From Branchiostoma floridae (lineage: Eukaryota; Chordata; Leptocardii; Amphioxiformes; Branchiostomatidae), in the NCBI RefSeq assembly GCF_000003815.2, contig NC_049983.1, positions 19,311,910 through 19,375,909 of the forward strand: DNA of 64,000 nucleotides, written 5' to 3'. Every line of letters begins with the position of its first letter. The first letter of the stretch is position 1. The position numbers and the translations under genes are program-made. The notes beneath the pieces are model-generated. The model saw nothing but the letters and a program-made list of their open reading frames with translations, had not been told where the DNA came from and made no database searches. Shown here piece by piece: positions 19,620-31,527 of this stretch.

Positions 19620-22600
19620 TATCTGCTGCCCCATGGTATAGATGCACGGAGGGACCCAAGAGCCCTCCATTCTTCTTCTGTATGAAGTGATGTTTAATTG
19701 TGCCTAAAGATGTCTTTCATGAATCATGATCATTTTATACATATCTACCAACAGGATGGATTTGGACAGCTTTGCTAATGGGCAATACGCAGTGTGGTAC
19801 TAGTAGTTAATGCTCATTTATATTAATTGCACTTTTTTCCCTTCAATCTCGTCAAACTGTTATCAACTGTTATGCATACAATAATGAACATATTTATCAG
19901 TAACAAAAGCACAGAGTGTTATAGATACACATCTGTTGGCAGGGCTTCTTGTTGAGTTTTGTAGATGGCCAATGAATTCCTCAGGAAAATCTACACTTTT
20001 TTGGAATCAGGCCAGAGACAATTTTGATTGGACTTCCAGCCGATTTTTCACAAGTTTGATAGAGATTAAAGTTAGCAAAACTGCCATGAACAACAAAGTA
20101 CAACTGATACAATTTCAGTCTGTAACAAGCCAGTGATATAAGGGCATTCGGGACAGTGTGAGCTAACTATGTAGCCAAGAAGAAACTGGAAAAAGTCACC
20201 TTTTAACATTCGAGATCCCACTTCACTTATCAAAAAGACCTTCCTGGTGTGATTGATTCGAACCTTACAGTCTGGTCTTATGCAGCGTGTACCTAATGTA
20301 CAAAACTGCTGTGTTATGCCTAAAGACAGTTTATATAACTACCTGTTATGCTAAACAAAGTAGCAAAGTAACACTCAATACTTGGTTACAAATTTCTAAT
20401 TCATCATAGACTTTAGTCAACATGGTAAAGACAGCAAGACAGTGTAAGAACATGGTCATGATTATAGTCATTCCCCCTTTATCTTGTGTTTCCAGCCTCT
20501 CCATATAGTCCAACAAAGATGTTGAAATGCCATATAATGTGCCAAAGAATTGTCCTTTTGCTTCACTAAGGATATTGCAGTGGGCATTTTGTATTCATGG
20601 CAGGTCAACTTATCCCCTGGCAACCTGCACTTTTGCCATTCAATGAGTTCAGTAACATTTGTTTCAAAGTACCTAGGATTTCAACACATGCATATTTGCA
20701 CATTCTAGCAGTTACTGAGGCAGGAAAAGTGTATGGTAGATATCTTCTATTGTTTCAACAGTTGTGTTTTTTTAAGGCCCAATATTCTAATGTTCAAAAG
20801 GGTTTGATAATCTGCACAATCATTTTGAATGTGCTATAAAAGATGATAGGCTGCTAACACTAGTCATAGACAGAGCTGATAACAGACAGGTTGCTACATC
20901 AGTGACAGTGATATGGTAAACCCCCAACTGTCCCCTCTTTGGCTCCAAGTTTCTTTTTCTTGTAATTTCTACTACAATTATGCTGCAGGTCAGTCTAGGT
21001 GCTCCCCAATGCTCTGCTGCATTAAAAGCAGCCATGTTTATGGATGGGTCCTCCCCAGGCCATATAATTCAGGCTCTCTTGCACATTCAATAATAATAGC
21101 CCATACTCGGTGGGGACGGGAGGGGACCAAAGGTCAAAGCTAAGGTGGATATCCAGTAAAGTGCATTTTCGGAATGGGTCGGACCTATGCAAATGAGGTC
21201 TTAGACGGTCACCTTGGCACTACAGAATACAAGCAAATTAGAGACTGAGTTCTCGATAAGTGACATTACTCCATCAGCTCTGGCCCTAACAGCAGGGTTT
21301 CTCTTGGGAGTTGTGAATGTGGCTCAGATAGGTGATAGGTGAATGGCAAATCTAAGGACAGAAGACCTTCTGACCAGAAATGCTCCCTTTTCTCACATTG
21401 TGACTTTGATGATAATGGTGGTAAAAGATTTGTGTAGCAGAAAGTAAAAAGAACTTTGTGATCTCAGATTCTGAAGTGAAATTTTTGTTCAGCATTCCCT
21501 ACTGATTTTATTTATTATTTAGAAATCCCTACAAGTACCTCGGCTCAAGTCAAAGTATCAGTACCTGTTGCTTCCTCGAAAACAGGAGAAGTCTCTCTTT
21601 GAATTACATAACCTTCAGAGATGAGATGACCCGTACTGCCTGGAGTCCTGTATAATGTTCTCATAATCAACACTTGGGAGGAATAGACTCCTTGATGCAC
21701 TAACATCTATATTTATCACACCCACCCTCTTTATCCACAATGTAACAGGGATGGTGTGGGCAGAGCGCATGTATTACCATGGGAGTAATATCATCAAGTG
21801 AACCTTGCACTTCTCCTCTGAAACTTTGTGAGGTCAAGGCTTTTAGAATGGAGGGCACGACTATAAAGAGACCTTTTTGGTGTAAAGCCCCAACCTTTTG
21901 CATGCAAAATGCATTATATATATATTGCATTATTTTCTTATGCTTGCATGCTTTGCTTGGCTGTGGGGTGTGTTGTATGGCCATCAGCCCTGCCCATTTA
22001 GTCCAAACACTATTATGATGATTATTCTCTTGAAGGTCTAAAGGATTGGCATTTCTGTTCATAGTATGTTAGAAGCCTCCCTGCTTGAGATATTTAGTAG
22101 TCAATTCCAGAAAATTGCCTATTTTCGTCTGAGTTACGATGGGAGATATTGTTTGCATTTTCCATCCTCATACAGAGCCTCTGACAGTTTTCAACATCAA
22201 AGCAATATCTAGTTCAAGATATAAAGCACGTAGTGTTATTAATACAAACAATTCAAAATCTACCAGAACCATGCTGTGTTGTATTGCTTTGCAATTTATT
22301 TTAGCTTGTCAGATTAATGCCGGTAATTTCCTCGCTTTCTGTTGATGGGCCCAACAGCATTTTCACACACAGGGCATTACTTCCCTTGCCAAACCTATTT
22401 ATTACCTTAATTTTCTTGTCTAACATGTGTTTCCCTGGAAATCTGGTTCCCTGGAGTGTTGGAAACCATCTTTTGAAATTGCATGAGGGGAGTTTGGGAT
22501 TTGAGGGTGAGAAGATCAGCCAGAAAGTAACGCGAATAATGGAGCCGAGCGTCACAAAGGATTACCGGGAGTTATCAGGCTGAATGTTCCGGGCCTCTTC

Positions 22601-23030
22601 AAAACGTGTGCTCTGTTCTGCTGGGTGTGATCGCTTCCTTTTAACTTAATGCATTACCTCACATGGAAGGGCCTCCGAGCAGTGTTTCCGTATTAGCAGA
22701 GTTATTGATATTCAGCAAGTGTCGGCAAGACGCTGGCATTTGCATAATGGAACGCTCTGGAGAGGCGCTAAGTGGTGGGCCAGAAGAAGTATCATATTTG
22801 GGCTATACATATTTAATCACTTGTTCAACAGATCCCATCACCTATTTGGGGGACAGATTGCAAATAAATGGTGATCAGAACAACATGTTAATACACTGAA
22901 GTTTAGGTCTTAATGGTATTTTTCATCAACTATTGTATTGACTTGTGGAAAATCATAATAAATCAGTAAATAAATGTTGTCAATGAGGTTCTGTTGAATA
23001 CTTGGGGATTATCACTGAAAGAGTTACAGG
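19620..23030. other. Non-coding stretch with enhancer-like blocks
   Basis: No exon is recognised. The block at 21100-21260 contains AAAGGTCAAAG and a perfect octamer, ATGCAAAT (21187-21194). The block at 22300-22780 has balanced composition and long open frames on both strands (about 80 codons each), which is how a slowly evolving non-coding element often looks. None of the frames has a known domain. Confidence 0.35.
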
Positions 23031-23049
23031 TCAGGGACCTCAACAGATT

Positions 23050-23700
23050 TTTTTTGCAAAATCTTGGAATTCAAACTTGCAACACATCTTTCAGCACCAT
23101 GGTCAGGTACATTTTTTTTTTGGCAAAAAACTCAAAATTCAAATTTACAACTGAAAAAAATTTATCAGGTTGGTAGAATGTAGGATATAGGAGAATTCTT
23201 GTACACAAACAGTGATGAACTGGGATGAGGGGGGATACAAACTTGGCCACATTTGGCCGTTGGTGTTCTCACCGCAAAAGCGCCACCTACATCGACTACA
23301 TATAGCGGTGAGAAGCAGAACTCCAGTCAGAAGCTCTGAGGAAGGTGTCTGATAGACATAGAAACGTAAGCAAGCAAGTGCATCCTGGTTTTGTACAGAA
23401 TTCTCCTATATCCTACAGCACATCTTTCAGCACCATGGTCAGGTGCAGTTCTTGCACCCCTTTCCACTGGAGGCTGCAACTGATGAACGACCAGATATTT
23501 CACAGGTCTCTTAAAAATTTCGTAGACAAATATTTTGATATTGATAAACAGTTTTTTTGCCTTTTCAATCTGTTTTTGCATTATTCATTATATTCTTATT
23601 ATGAAATCAAGGGTGGCACAAATCAAATTTTTGCTTGCACAGTGGTTGCCAAGCAATCGTTCTCTAGCAGAAAGAGATCCTTACATGAAACAACAATGTT
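23050..23700. repeat. Dispersed repeat copy B, split by a Penelope-like mini-element
   Basis: The part at 23450-23690 (with GGAGGCTGCAACTGATGA and TTATGAAATCA) matches 6170-6430. The exact 26-bp segment CACATCTTTCAGCACC...GGTCAGGT is present on both sides of the Penelope-like insertion, at 23083-23108 and 23419-23444. Sequence near 23045-23080 is a further partial internal duplicate. Confidence 0.55.
23161..23417 (+). mobile_element. Mini Penelope-like element (copy 2)
   Basis: The left arm (23161-23209) and right arm (23389-23417) are inverted repeats: GGATATAGGAGAATTCTTGT against ACAGAATTCTCCTATATCC. Between them VMNWDEGGYKLGHIW (from 23212) is a decayed copy of the tail seen at 11571-11767. 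AAAAGCGCCACCTACATCG and AACTCCAGTCAGAAGCTCTG are shared with that copy almost unchanged. Compared with copy 1, the N-terminal side of the tail has been lost. Confidence 0.65.
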
Positions 23701-26700
23701 CTTAACTTTTTTAAAACTAATATGGACTTGATTGCCTTAGGCAAAGACAAATGTTATTAGTGTGCACTCTTTATTTATAGTTATACCCTTTTCATGTTGC
23801 TAATTACATGTACTTGATTTATGTAAGTTTGATTAACTAGTATTAGACGGTAAATCAAGGTTGCATACATCAAATCCTATACAAATCTTTCTTCATTAAT
23901 AAACCAGTCTATATTAATTAGCTGACCAGGAAGATTAATGACACAAGATAGCAAGCACTTGACGTTGACTCATGGCAGCACAATTATTATGGCACACAAT
24001 CATGCAGATTAATGATCTCAGTAGCACCTTTTGTACATATTGTAATTTGAATGATGTCTCTGAATGATAAATTTAGTGTTTCAAGTAGGTAATAATGAAA
24101 GGCTATGCTTGTTTGCTTAATAACGAAAATTGCCATTCACCCATCATGATATTTTAAATTTCTTCAACTTTTTCAAGAACTCAGCAATATCTGATAAACA
24201 AGTATCCCTTTAGCTGAAAATTATGGGATGTTTATTCTTTTCTGTCATGCCTTAATGTACCAAAAGACCATTCCTGTGTTTTGCAGCAAAGTGTTAATGA
24301 GTCCCTTTGCTTGTCTACATGTTAAACAGGTATATCTTTATGGGACATTGAACTCAGACTTAGTTTAAGCCTACATAAGTTAAATGTATTATGGAAAACT
24401 CAAAATGATGAAAAGCCTGTCAATTGTACCTTTAGGACGCACCCTGACTGTAGTCCCAGTGATGAATTGTTTCGCTTGTGGTGTATGGGTAGGTGAAGGC
24501 CAGCGTACCCATTACCTTTTCCTCCCACAACTTAACAATCCGTTATGGAACACTCTCCATGGCGTTGACATTTGCAACACTAGGAACAGTCTTGGGAAGC
24601 ATACATTACGCCCTTTCATGTTGCCCCGTCGAAACTTCTTGACAAAAGGAGGGTACGTAATGTTCTGGATGGTTCCTTTGAAGAATTCTTGATGTCCTCA
24701 AATCTCCAGATCAAAAGAAAGGAAAGCCCCTTTCACATGCTAACCAGGGCATGCTAGAGTGAAGTAATTTATACCAGTGAGTTTTTTTGGGAGTTGACCA
24801 TCCCACAAAGTTTGTCAAGCCATCAATAAGCTTTGAAGTTGAAGTAAAACTTAAGTTTAAAGATGTTTGAGCTAAAGGATTGTTTCTATCTACCACATTT
24901 AATTTCCCCACAGATTTTGTTGAATATGAACTAAAAAAATTGTAAATTATATTGATGTTAAAAGTTAAGTAAGTTTATCTTTACCTGTCAACTTGTTGTT
25001 ATATATTCAATTTCTATGTTCCATTTTCATCCAGGGACTATTTCTCCTCAATCTCTTTCTTACAGTCTGTCAAGCCAACCCAAGATGTGCTTAACCATAT
25101 CTTCAGTCATAAGCAGATTGCATAACCAATAATACCCTGAAAATCTGTCCTTTTAAGGCAATTCCAACTGTGCCAAAAAATTGCTGCAGGGCATAATCTT
25201 CTTTTATTGTGAGATTCACGCAGTAAAGTAGCAGTAGCTTGATGATGCCCTTACACAACGTTCCTTGAGCCTTTATTCATCATGTAGTGCTGTTATCCCT
25301 TTTTATTTCCACTGCAGAAAGCCAGGGAGATATGATAAGTTATCAAGCCTGCAGTGTTTCCATAACACTTTCCTATTGGCTGGACCAACAAGTTGAACTA
25401 CTTGGTCCACTTGTTGAACACAGGCCACACCACAGGAACAATGTTACAAGCAGAGGGAGGATGTGGAAATAAAGTATGATTTATAACCTAGACAGTCATT
25501 TTTTGGCAGACAATGTCCAACCTTCATGTCTTGCATACCAAAGTGGAACTACTAGTATGTGTATGCACTGCAAATTCCACTACTATATCACCTTATACCA
25601 ATGCCTGCTGGCAAAAAATTGGGATCCCAAGCTGTTAAACCAGTCAGCAATCTAATACCTACCAGCAAATGCTTGTGAAAGATTAATACTAAACATTCAT
25701 TAAGTGTATGTATACTATGGAACAACACTGAAGAAGTATAACAACCAGTACACAAGTGGAGGAAATTGCTAACAGATCTGTTTAAACTTTTAACAGGATT
25801 ACCACGTCAGTGATATGCTGTTCTCACTGTAACCTCTATACAGAACCAAAACTTCTGTTGTAAGCACTATCTATGATAGCATTAGGCTGCTAATACTGTT
25901 GTTGCCACAACAGCATTAACGTTGTAATTGTCTATTTTATAGTTGTTGCCCAGCTGATTGGAAGAGACATCTGCAAATGAAGGTTTAATCATCAGAGAGT
26001 TTTCCACAAGGTGGGTACAAGTTCCTCATTGGTCTACTTAACTTTGTCGTTGGTATGCATGCATTTTAGCTTGTTTATCTATAAATCGGAAGCTGAAATC
26101 GGAAATGTTTAACATTTTCTCCCGTTGTCCTGTTGACTAATTCCTCAGCCCCATATTGCGCTAAAACGACAGTAAGCAAGCGCTTGGTGTCATCCATTAT
26201 TGCAAATGCATCAGAATTGATTAGTAGATTTTACCTCCCGTCGCGCCCCTGCTCCAGATTTAAATTCATACCTATCCAGCTCTCTGCACAGCAAATTGAT
26301 CGGAAAGAAAAGGGCTGATGAATAAATGGCAAGATGTAATGAAATATTTTGTGCTGGTTAAGAGTGATCACCCATTCATGCGCAAAATAGCTTACAGAGA
26401 CAAATCACTATGCGGCCTATCGCTCCGGAGAGAGCAGTGACTGTACAGCAGGGAATGAGAGATTTTTCATGTGCTGTTCCATTTTCACCTCTCAGAGTTG
26501 TATTAAGGACATAAGGAGATGAGATAGTTTTGCTGATAGATTCTGGCAGTCTTGGCAACCTCGTGTGCTAAATTTTACATTTGTCATTTGGGGCTACATC
26601 TAGAATCGAACTTACTGTCTACCAGGGCCAGTTTATAAATGTGAGAAGAGGCTTGCCGCAGGTGCCACATGCATAATTAGGGATGGGTTGTTCTTGCAAT

Positions 26701-29200
26701 TTTAAGGTGTATTTTTTGTTCATGTTCCAAACTTAACTTTCCACCAACATCGGCTCAAACTTTGCAAAGCAGCCATAGCAGCCATAACTTTGAATAGCAA
26801 AGTAGAACATGACAGATAGAATGCTATAATGCAAAGGCAGTTCCTTTTGACATTATGCATGTCTAAAGAAGTAAGAGATACATGTATTTCAGGTTATAGA
26901 AAGAAGTTTGGACACACAAGAGTCACAATTATTCGTTTTATAAAAGCTTGAATGGTATATTGTATGTTGCTCTACCAATGTGATGATTACAGCTACATGT
27001 GAAAGACCAGCCACCTGTTAGATTTCTTCAGTTGTATTTTTTGCAAGTTGCCATTTATTTGAGGAAAATTTGACGATCTTAGTAATACAAAACTCCCTGA
27101 TTTTAAATCATAGAAAATGTATTAGACCATTATACCTTTTACAAGACAGTCATTATGGCATCACCATGGTCACAAGACTTGATCAAAAGATAAAGGCATG
27201 CAGGAGCAAATTCAAAATGGCTGCCAAACAATAACGACTGATGACACTCTGTGAGTGCTCACATCCTACCAAAGATCTATTACAAATGTGGCCATTGAAA
27301 TGATTTCAGCTTTGATTTTGATGCTTAATTACCATGTTTCATTTCTCCTCCAGATCTATTACAAATGTGGCCAGTATACTGTGATTATTTCAGCTCTGAT
27401 TTTGACACTAAATTACCACATTTGAGTGCCCCTTCCAACCTCAGTTTGGTAGAACGTTGACGTATCCTCATCATTTTTATTTGAAAGACCTTTGACCTTC
27501 AGCTGGGTTTTATGCTTAGCTGTCCAATTTCCAGTCCTCTCAGGAGTGACCAGCTTGAAAAATGTTACATCGCAAAGTTTGGTCATAACGTACAACTTAT
27601 TCCCCGCCAGTTGCTCCGAGTCGCCACAACAGCATATTTTATCATCATTCCCATTTCCACCTTATCGATTTTAAACTGTCCTGCCCCATGGCAGCTGTTG
27701 GTGTGCCATGCGCCGGAGAGGTCAATACCAAGGGTGCTTGATTCATGAAGACAAACTTGAGTTACATAACGCTGGCAACTTTTTGGCAATGTGACTGAGT
27801 GGATGGAAGGGCCGTCTTAGTTCGGGATTGCCATCTGTTGGTCGCCCTACGACAGGTGCATGGGGTGAAGTGGGGGCCACCACCTCAGACTAATCAAGTG
27901 CGACACACGGTAATAGTATCAGTTCCAGCGTGCGAGGCATGCTGCCTGTGCTATTGATTTATCATATATCTTGCCGAACGTTCAATTTCGGCGCTGGAAG
28001 TATCGCTGGCCCGCACTGAAACTGTGCAGTTAACAGATAATCCAATCACAGCTGAATGTGGCAGGTACTGAAGCCTCCGCCATACATTTATCCAGGCTGG
28101 CCTTGGCTGGAAGCGTAGTGAGGTCACAAAATGTCACATCGTCATAGCTGGTCTATACACGGCATTGCACCCATCGACTGCAATATTCCATGATAAATAT
28201 CTAATCGTGGTATCGAAAATCGTTGATAATTACACACCTGAATGGTTTATAACGGATTTCTGCCAAACTCTTGTTAGACACTTTTTCTCCGAAACTATGA
28301 AATTAGTTAACTATTTGTATGATCTGGAATTCTTGTCTAAAAAAAGTACAAATCAAACTCCTATCTCCTACTCGCAATTTAGGAGCCATCACTGGTGGAA
28401 ATTGATATCAAAATCAACACATCAGAGAAATGCGATACTCAGTCAGCAGAAGGCTATTGCCAGGCTTAAGGCTTTTTTCAGCCCATTTATTTATTGGGAC
28501 AGGGCTTATTCCAGTTGCTGTAGCATGAAGCAGCTATCACAAGGCAGTGTGTTAGTCCACCTTAGGTTAATTAGCCATGTCTTATCCATTTGGAGCAGGT
28601 GAACTGGAGCAAAGCATCTGACCACAATAACCATGCCTGCCAGCCATGGAATCCTGACCTTTTTGTCTGGATTTAGCTGTTTTTGTCTGCTTGGTCACCC
28701 TCTCTTGTGTTATATCGGATAGACAGGGAATAATCAAAAGGAATTCTCTACTTCTGCCCTTGGATGAAGTGCATTCATTTTTGTCTATATCGGGCAAATG
28801 ATATTCATATTCACGAATTGATCAGTTCATCTTCCTAAATGATATGTAGAAACTTGGAAACTACAGATTAATGTATGCAGCATTTTGCAAGCTTAAGCAA
28901 GTTTACAGAGTTACATGTAGTTTCAATAGGCACCTCAGAAGTAAAGAATATTTGGGCTCAACAGTGCATGTAAAGGTTAGGTTTCATTTTTTTTCTGAAG
29001 CAAGAATTGTTACTTTAAATAAAGAAGTCGTCCATGTTAATTTCACTTCTTAACATATTTTAGTAAACGATAAATGTATCCATACTGTAAGATTCTTTTA
29101 AAGGTACTTAGGCCAATTTGCTATCCAGGATAATCATTGAATGGCTTCATAGTAACTGAGTTAGTAAAAATTTCCTGCTTAGGAGGTCTGGTGAATTTTT
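23701..29200. other. Non-coding stretch with enhancer-like islands
   Basis: No coding exon is recognised in 5.5 kb. Islands of balanced composition lie at about 26020-26700 (with TTGCAAATGCAT and several ATTGATTAG-type words) and 27480-28620. The latter includes a 145-codon frame at 28165-28602 with no known domain. The rest is AT-rich and unremarkable apart from a local duplication at 27272-27421. Confidence 0.35.
27272..27421. repeat. Local direct duplication, about 82 bp
   Basis: AGATCTATTACAAATGTGGC occurs at about 27274 and again at about 27354. Each copy is followed by ATTTCAGCTYTGATTTTGA and an AATTACCA word. The second copy has about 11 extra bases. Confidence 0.8.
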
Positions 29201-29205
29201 TTCCA

Positions 29206-29450
29206 TGGCAACACCAATTTAATTTGTTGTTTCTTGGATTTAAAAAAAAAAATTCAAAACCCTTAACTGGAAAAACAGAACGTTACTGAAGCAAGAGGAC
29301 CAGGTTTCTGCCTTGGTGCTCTCGGTTTCATTGGATGAATACAGTCATGTTCAAGTTTTCCTCCCTGCCCTCTAGCTTTACGATGTCCTCTTCCTATACT
29401 TTCACTTGTATAAATCCGATAACCAAGAATTTAACTTGGTATGGCCCACT
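29206..29450. mobile_element. Diverged relative of the GGCCACACC MITE
   Basis: ACACCAATTTAATTTGTTG and TTCTTGGATTT (29210-29241) face AAATCCGATAACCAAG and AACTTGGTATGGCC (29414-29447) in inverted orientation. They match the terminal repeats of the element at 17697-18090. The termini are more decayed and no clear target duplication remains. Confidence 0.55.
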
Positions 29451-29469
29451 ATGGCCTGAGGTTGGAGGC

Positions 29470-30290
29470 ATATCAGTTGGAGCTGCTATTGACGTCACCA
29501 ACATCAATTGTTAGATACAGCTTCCTGTAGGGGGTTCTTTATTATTGAGCCCGTCCTTCCTGTTTATCTACTGTGTATCTCACACAGCAATAAAGCATAA
29601 ATCGCAGAGCCTGTTTTCCATCTACTCAGAACCGTTTACTTGAGCATCCTAATAGCACCCCGTGAAGCCGCTCTCACTGCATTCAAACTTCACTTTCCAG
29701 ACTTGCAACCAACTTCTTGTGGCTTCGGGTGATTCGTCGACATTCTAAGCCATTCGTCTTCGGAAAAGTTTTGCCATGGAGTCAATACTTTTCTTATCTC
29801 TCTGAGGCTATCTGCAATTAATGATGGTGGGTTTAGTGGCAATCAGCCAAAGTGTTTGACTGATCGCCGACCACTTGGTCGCAACTCAGCTGTACCCGAA
29901 TGGCCTTGCCTGAAAGAGAATATGTCACCTGGGTAAACCCTCCTCGAGTATCTGCTAATTCTCGCCGCGAAGATTAATCTCTCTTCTTGCCGCACTGTAA
30001 TCGGACTTGATGGTCTCCCTTATTGGATGTACTCCTGGGGTAAATCCTCTCCATTTACCACCATCAGAAAGGGGAGACATTGAGGGAGAGAGTTTCAGAT
30101 AAAGGTGGGCCGAATCTCTGCCGCAGTGATGGACCCTTACAGGCAGCCTGGGCCCAATATATACGCTAATCATGGGGACGTGGTTATCTCCTTGGTAGCC
30201 ACATTTGTTCAGGGAGAAATCCATCAGTGGGTGACGGCTGAGTTGCCGGGACACAAGAGGGCGGGGTGCGCAACACTCTGTGACCATCCG
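29470..30290. promoter_or_regulatory. Enhancer-like block with a CRE
   Basis: Balanced-composition sequence with a perfect TGACGTCA at 29490-29497 and long open frames on both strands near 29955-30400 but no protein motif. I infer a non-coding regulatory block. Confidence 0.3.
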
Positions 30291-30292
30291 TG

Positions 30293-31209
30293 GGTCTGGG
30301 AGATACTGGCATGATTGTATCGGTTGATTAGACAGATCTAGTCTGCATAGATTCGTTATTGAATATGAAGAAACTTTGCCAACTTTGCCACAAGGAGCAT
30401 TCACCTGAGTCTGTGAGATACTTGCATGATTGTATTGGTTGATTAGACAGATCTAGACTACATTGATTCATTATTAAATATGAAGAAACTTTTCCAACTT
30501 TGTCACAAGGAGCATTCACTTTAGCTTGAGTCTGTGAGATACTTGCATGGTTGTACTGGTTGATTAGACAGATCTAGACTACATTGATTCATTATTAAAT
30601 ATGAGGAAACTTTTCCAACTTTTCCACAGGGAGCATTCACCTGAGTCTGTGAGATACTTGCATGGTTGTATTGGTTAATTAGACAGATCTAGACTTTATT
30701 GATTCATTATTTAATGTGAAGGAACTTTTCCAACTTTACCACAAGGAGCATTCACCTGTCTGTGAGGTACTTGCATGGTTGTATTGGTTAATTAGACAGA
30801 TCTAGACTACATTGATTCATTATGAAATATGAGGAAACTTTTCCAACTTTGCCACAAGGAGCATTCACCTGTCTGTGAGATACTTGCATGGTTGTATTGG
30901 TTAATTAGACAGATCTAGACTACATTGATTCATTATGAAATATGAGGAAACTTTTCCAACTTTGCCACAAGGAGCATTCACCTGTCTGTGAGATACTTGC
31001 ATGGTTGTATTGGTTAATTAGACAGATCTAGACTACATTGATTCATTATGAAATATGAGGAAACTTTTCCAACTTTGCCACAAGGAGCATTCACCTGAGT
31101 CTGTGAGATACTTGCATGGTTGTATTGGTTAATTAGACAGATCTAGACTACATTGATTCATTATGAAATATGAGGAAACTTTTCCAACTTTGCCACAAGG
31201 AGCATTCAC
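30293..31209. repeat. Minisatellite, about 115-bp unit, 8 copies
   Basis: ACAGATCTA marks each unit at 30332, 30447, 30568, 30683, 30796, 30909, 31022 and 31137, so periods are 115, 121, 115, 113, 113, 113 and 115 bp. Each unit carries GAGATACTTGCATG, TTGATTAGACAGATCTAG, AACTTTKCCAACTTTGCCAC and GGAGCATTCACC. The 113-bp units at 30796-31130 are nearly identical, so this part was amplified most recently. A ninth unit follows the insertion at 31407-31527. Confidence 0.95.
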
Positions 31210-31213
31210 CTGT

Positions 31214-31406
31214 TTGTTTGTTTGTTTGTTTATTTCGATCTCCAATTAGAGTTACAATTATTATCATAACTCTATTCTTCCTGGAGTCGTCCATCAACAT
31301 TACAAATTAAAACCATCAAATAACATAAAGTCAACAAAAGTACATGTATACTGTATGACATAAGAAAAACTGAAGTGAACTGATTACAAAAATGTAACAT
31401 GAGGTA
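31214..31406 (-). mobile_element. 5'-truncated LINE-like 3' end inside the minisatellite
   Basis: On the minus strand the insert ends GGAGATCGAAATAAACAAAC, followed by an ACAA repeat tail; it is preceded by ATGGACGACTCCAGGAAGAA. A short 3' piece with a simple-repeat tail is typical of target-primed LINE insertions (CR1-like 3' ends have this style). The four bases CTGT flank it (31210-31213 and 31407-31410), and the minisatellite unit resumes exactly after it. Confidence 0.55.
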
Positions 31407-31527
31407 CTGTCTGTGAGGTACTTGCATGATTGTATTGGTTGATTAGACAGGTCTAGTCTGCATCATGTCTGGTTCATTATTAGATATGAGGAAACGTTTC
31501 CAACTTTGCCACAGGGAGCCTTCACCT
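31407..31527. repeat. Ninth minisatellite unit, beyond the insertion
   Basis: GTGAGGTACTTGCATG, TTGATTAGACAGGTCTAG and AACTTTGCCACAGGGAGCC follow the unit order of the array at 30293-31209. There is a small insertion (CATCATGTCTGG) inside. Confidence 0.9.

Noticed and set aside
20245-20275. tRNA B-box-like word (GATTCGAACCTT)
   Set aside because: No cloverleaf could be drawn around it on the minus strand and no A-box is at the right distance.
28165-28602. 145-codon plus-strand frame
   Set aside because: No domain; lies in a block that looks like conserved non-coding sequence, where long frames on either strand are common.
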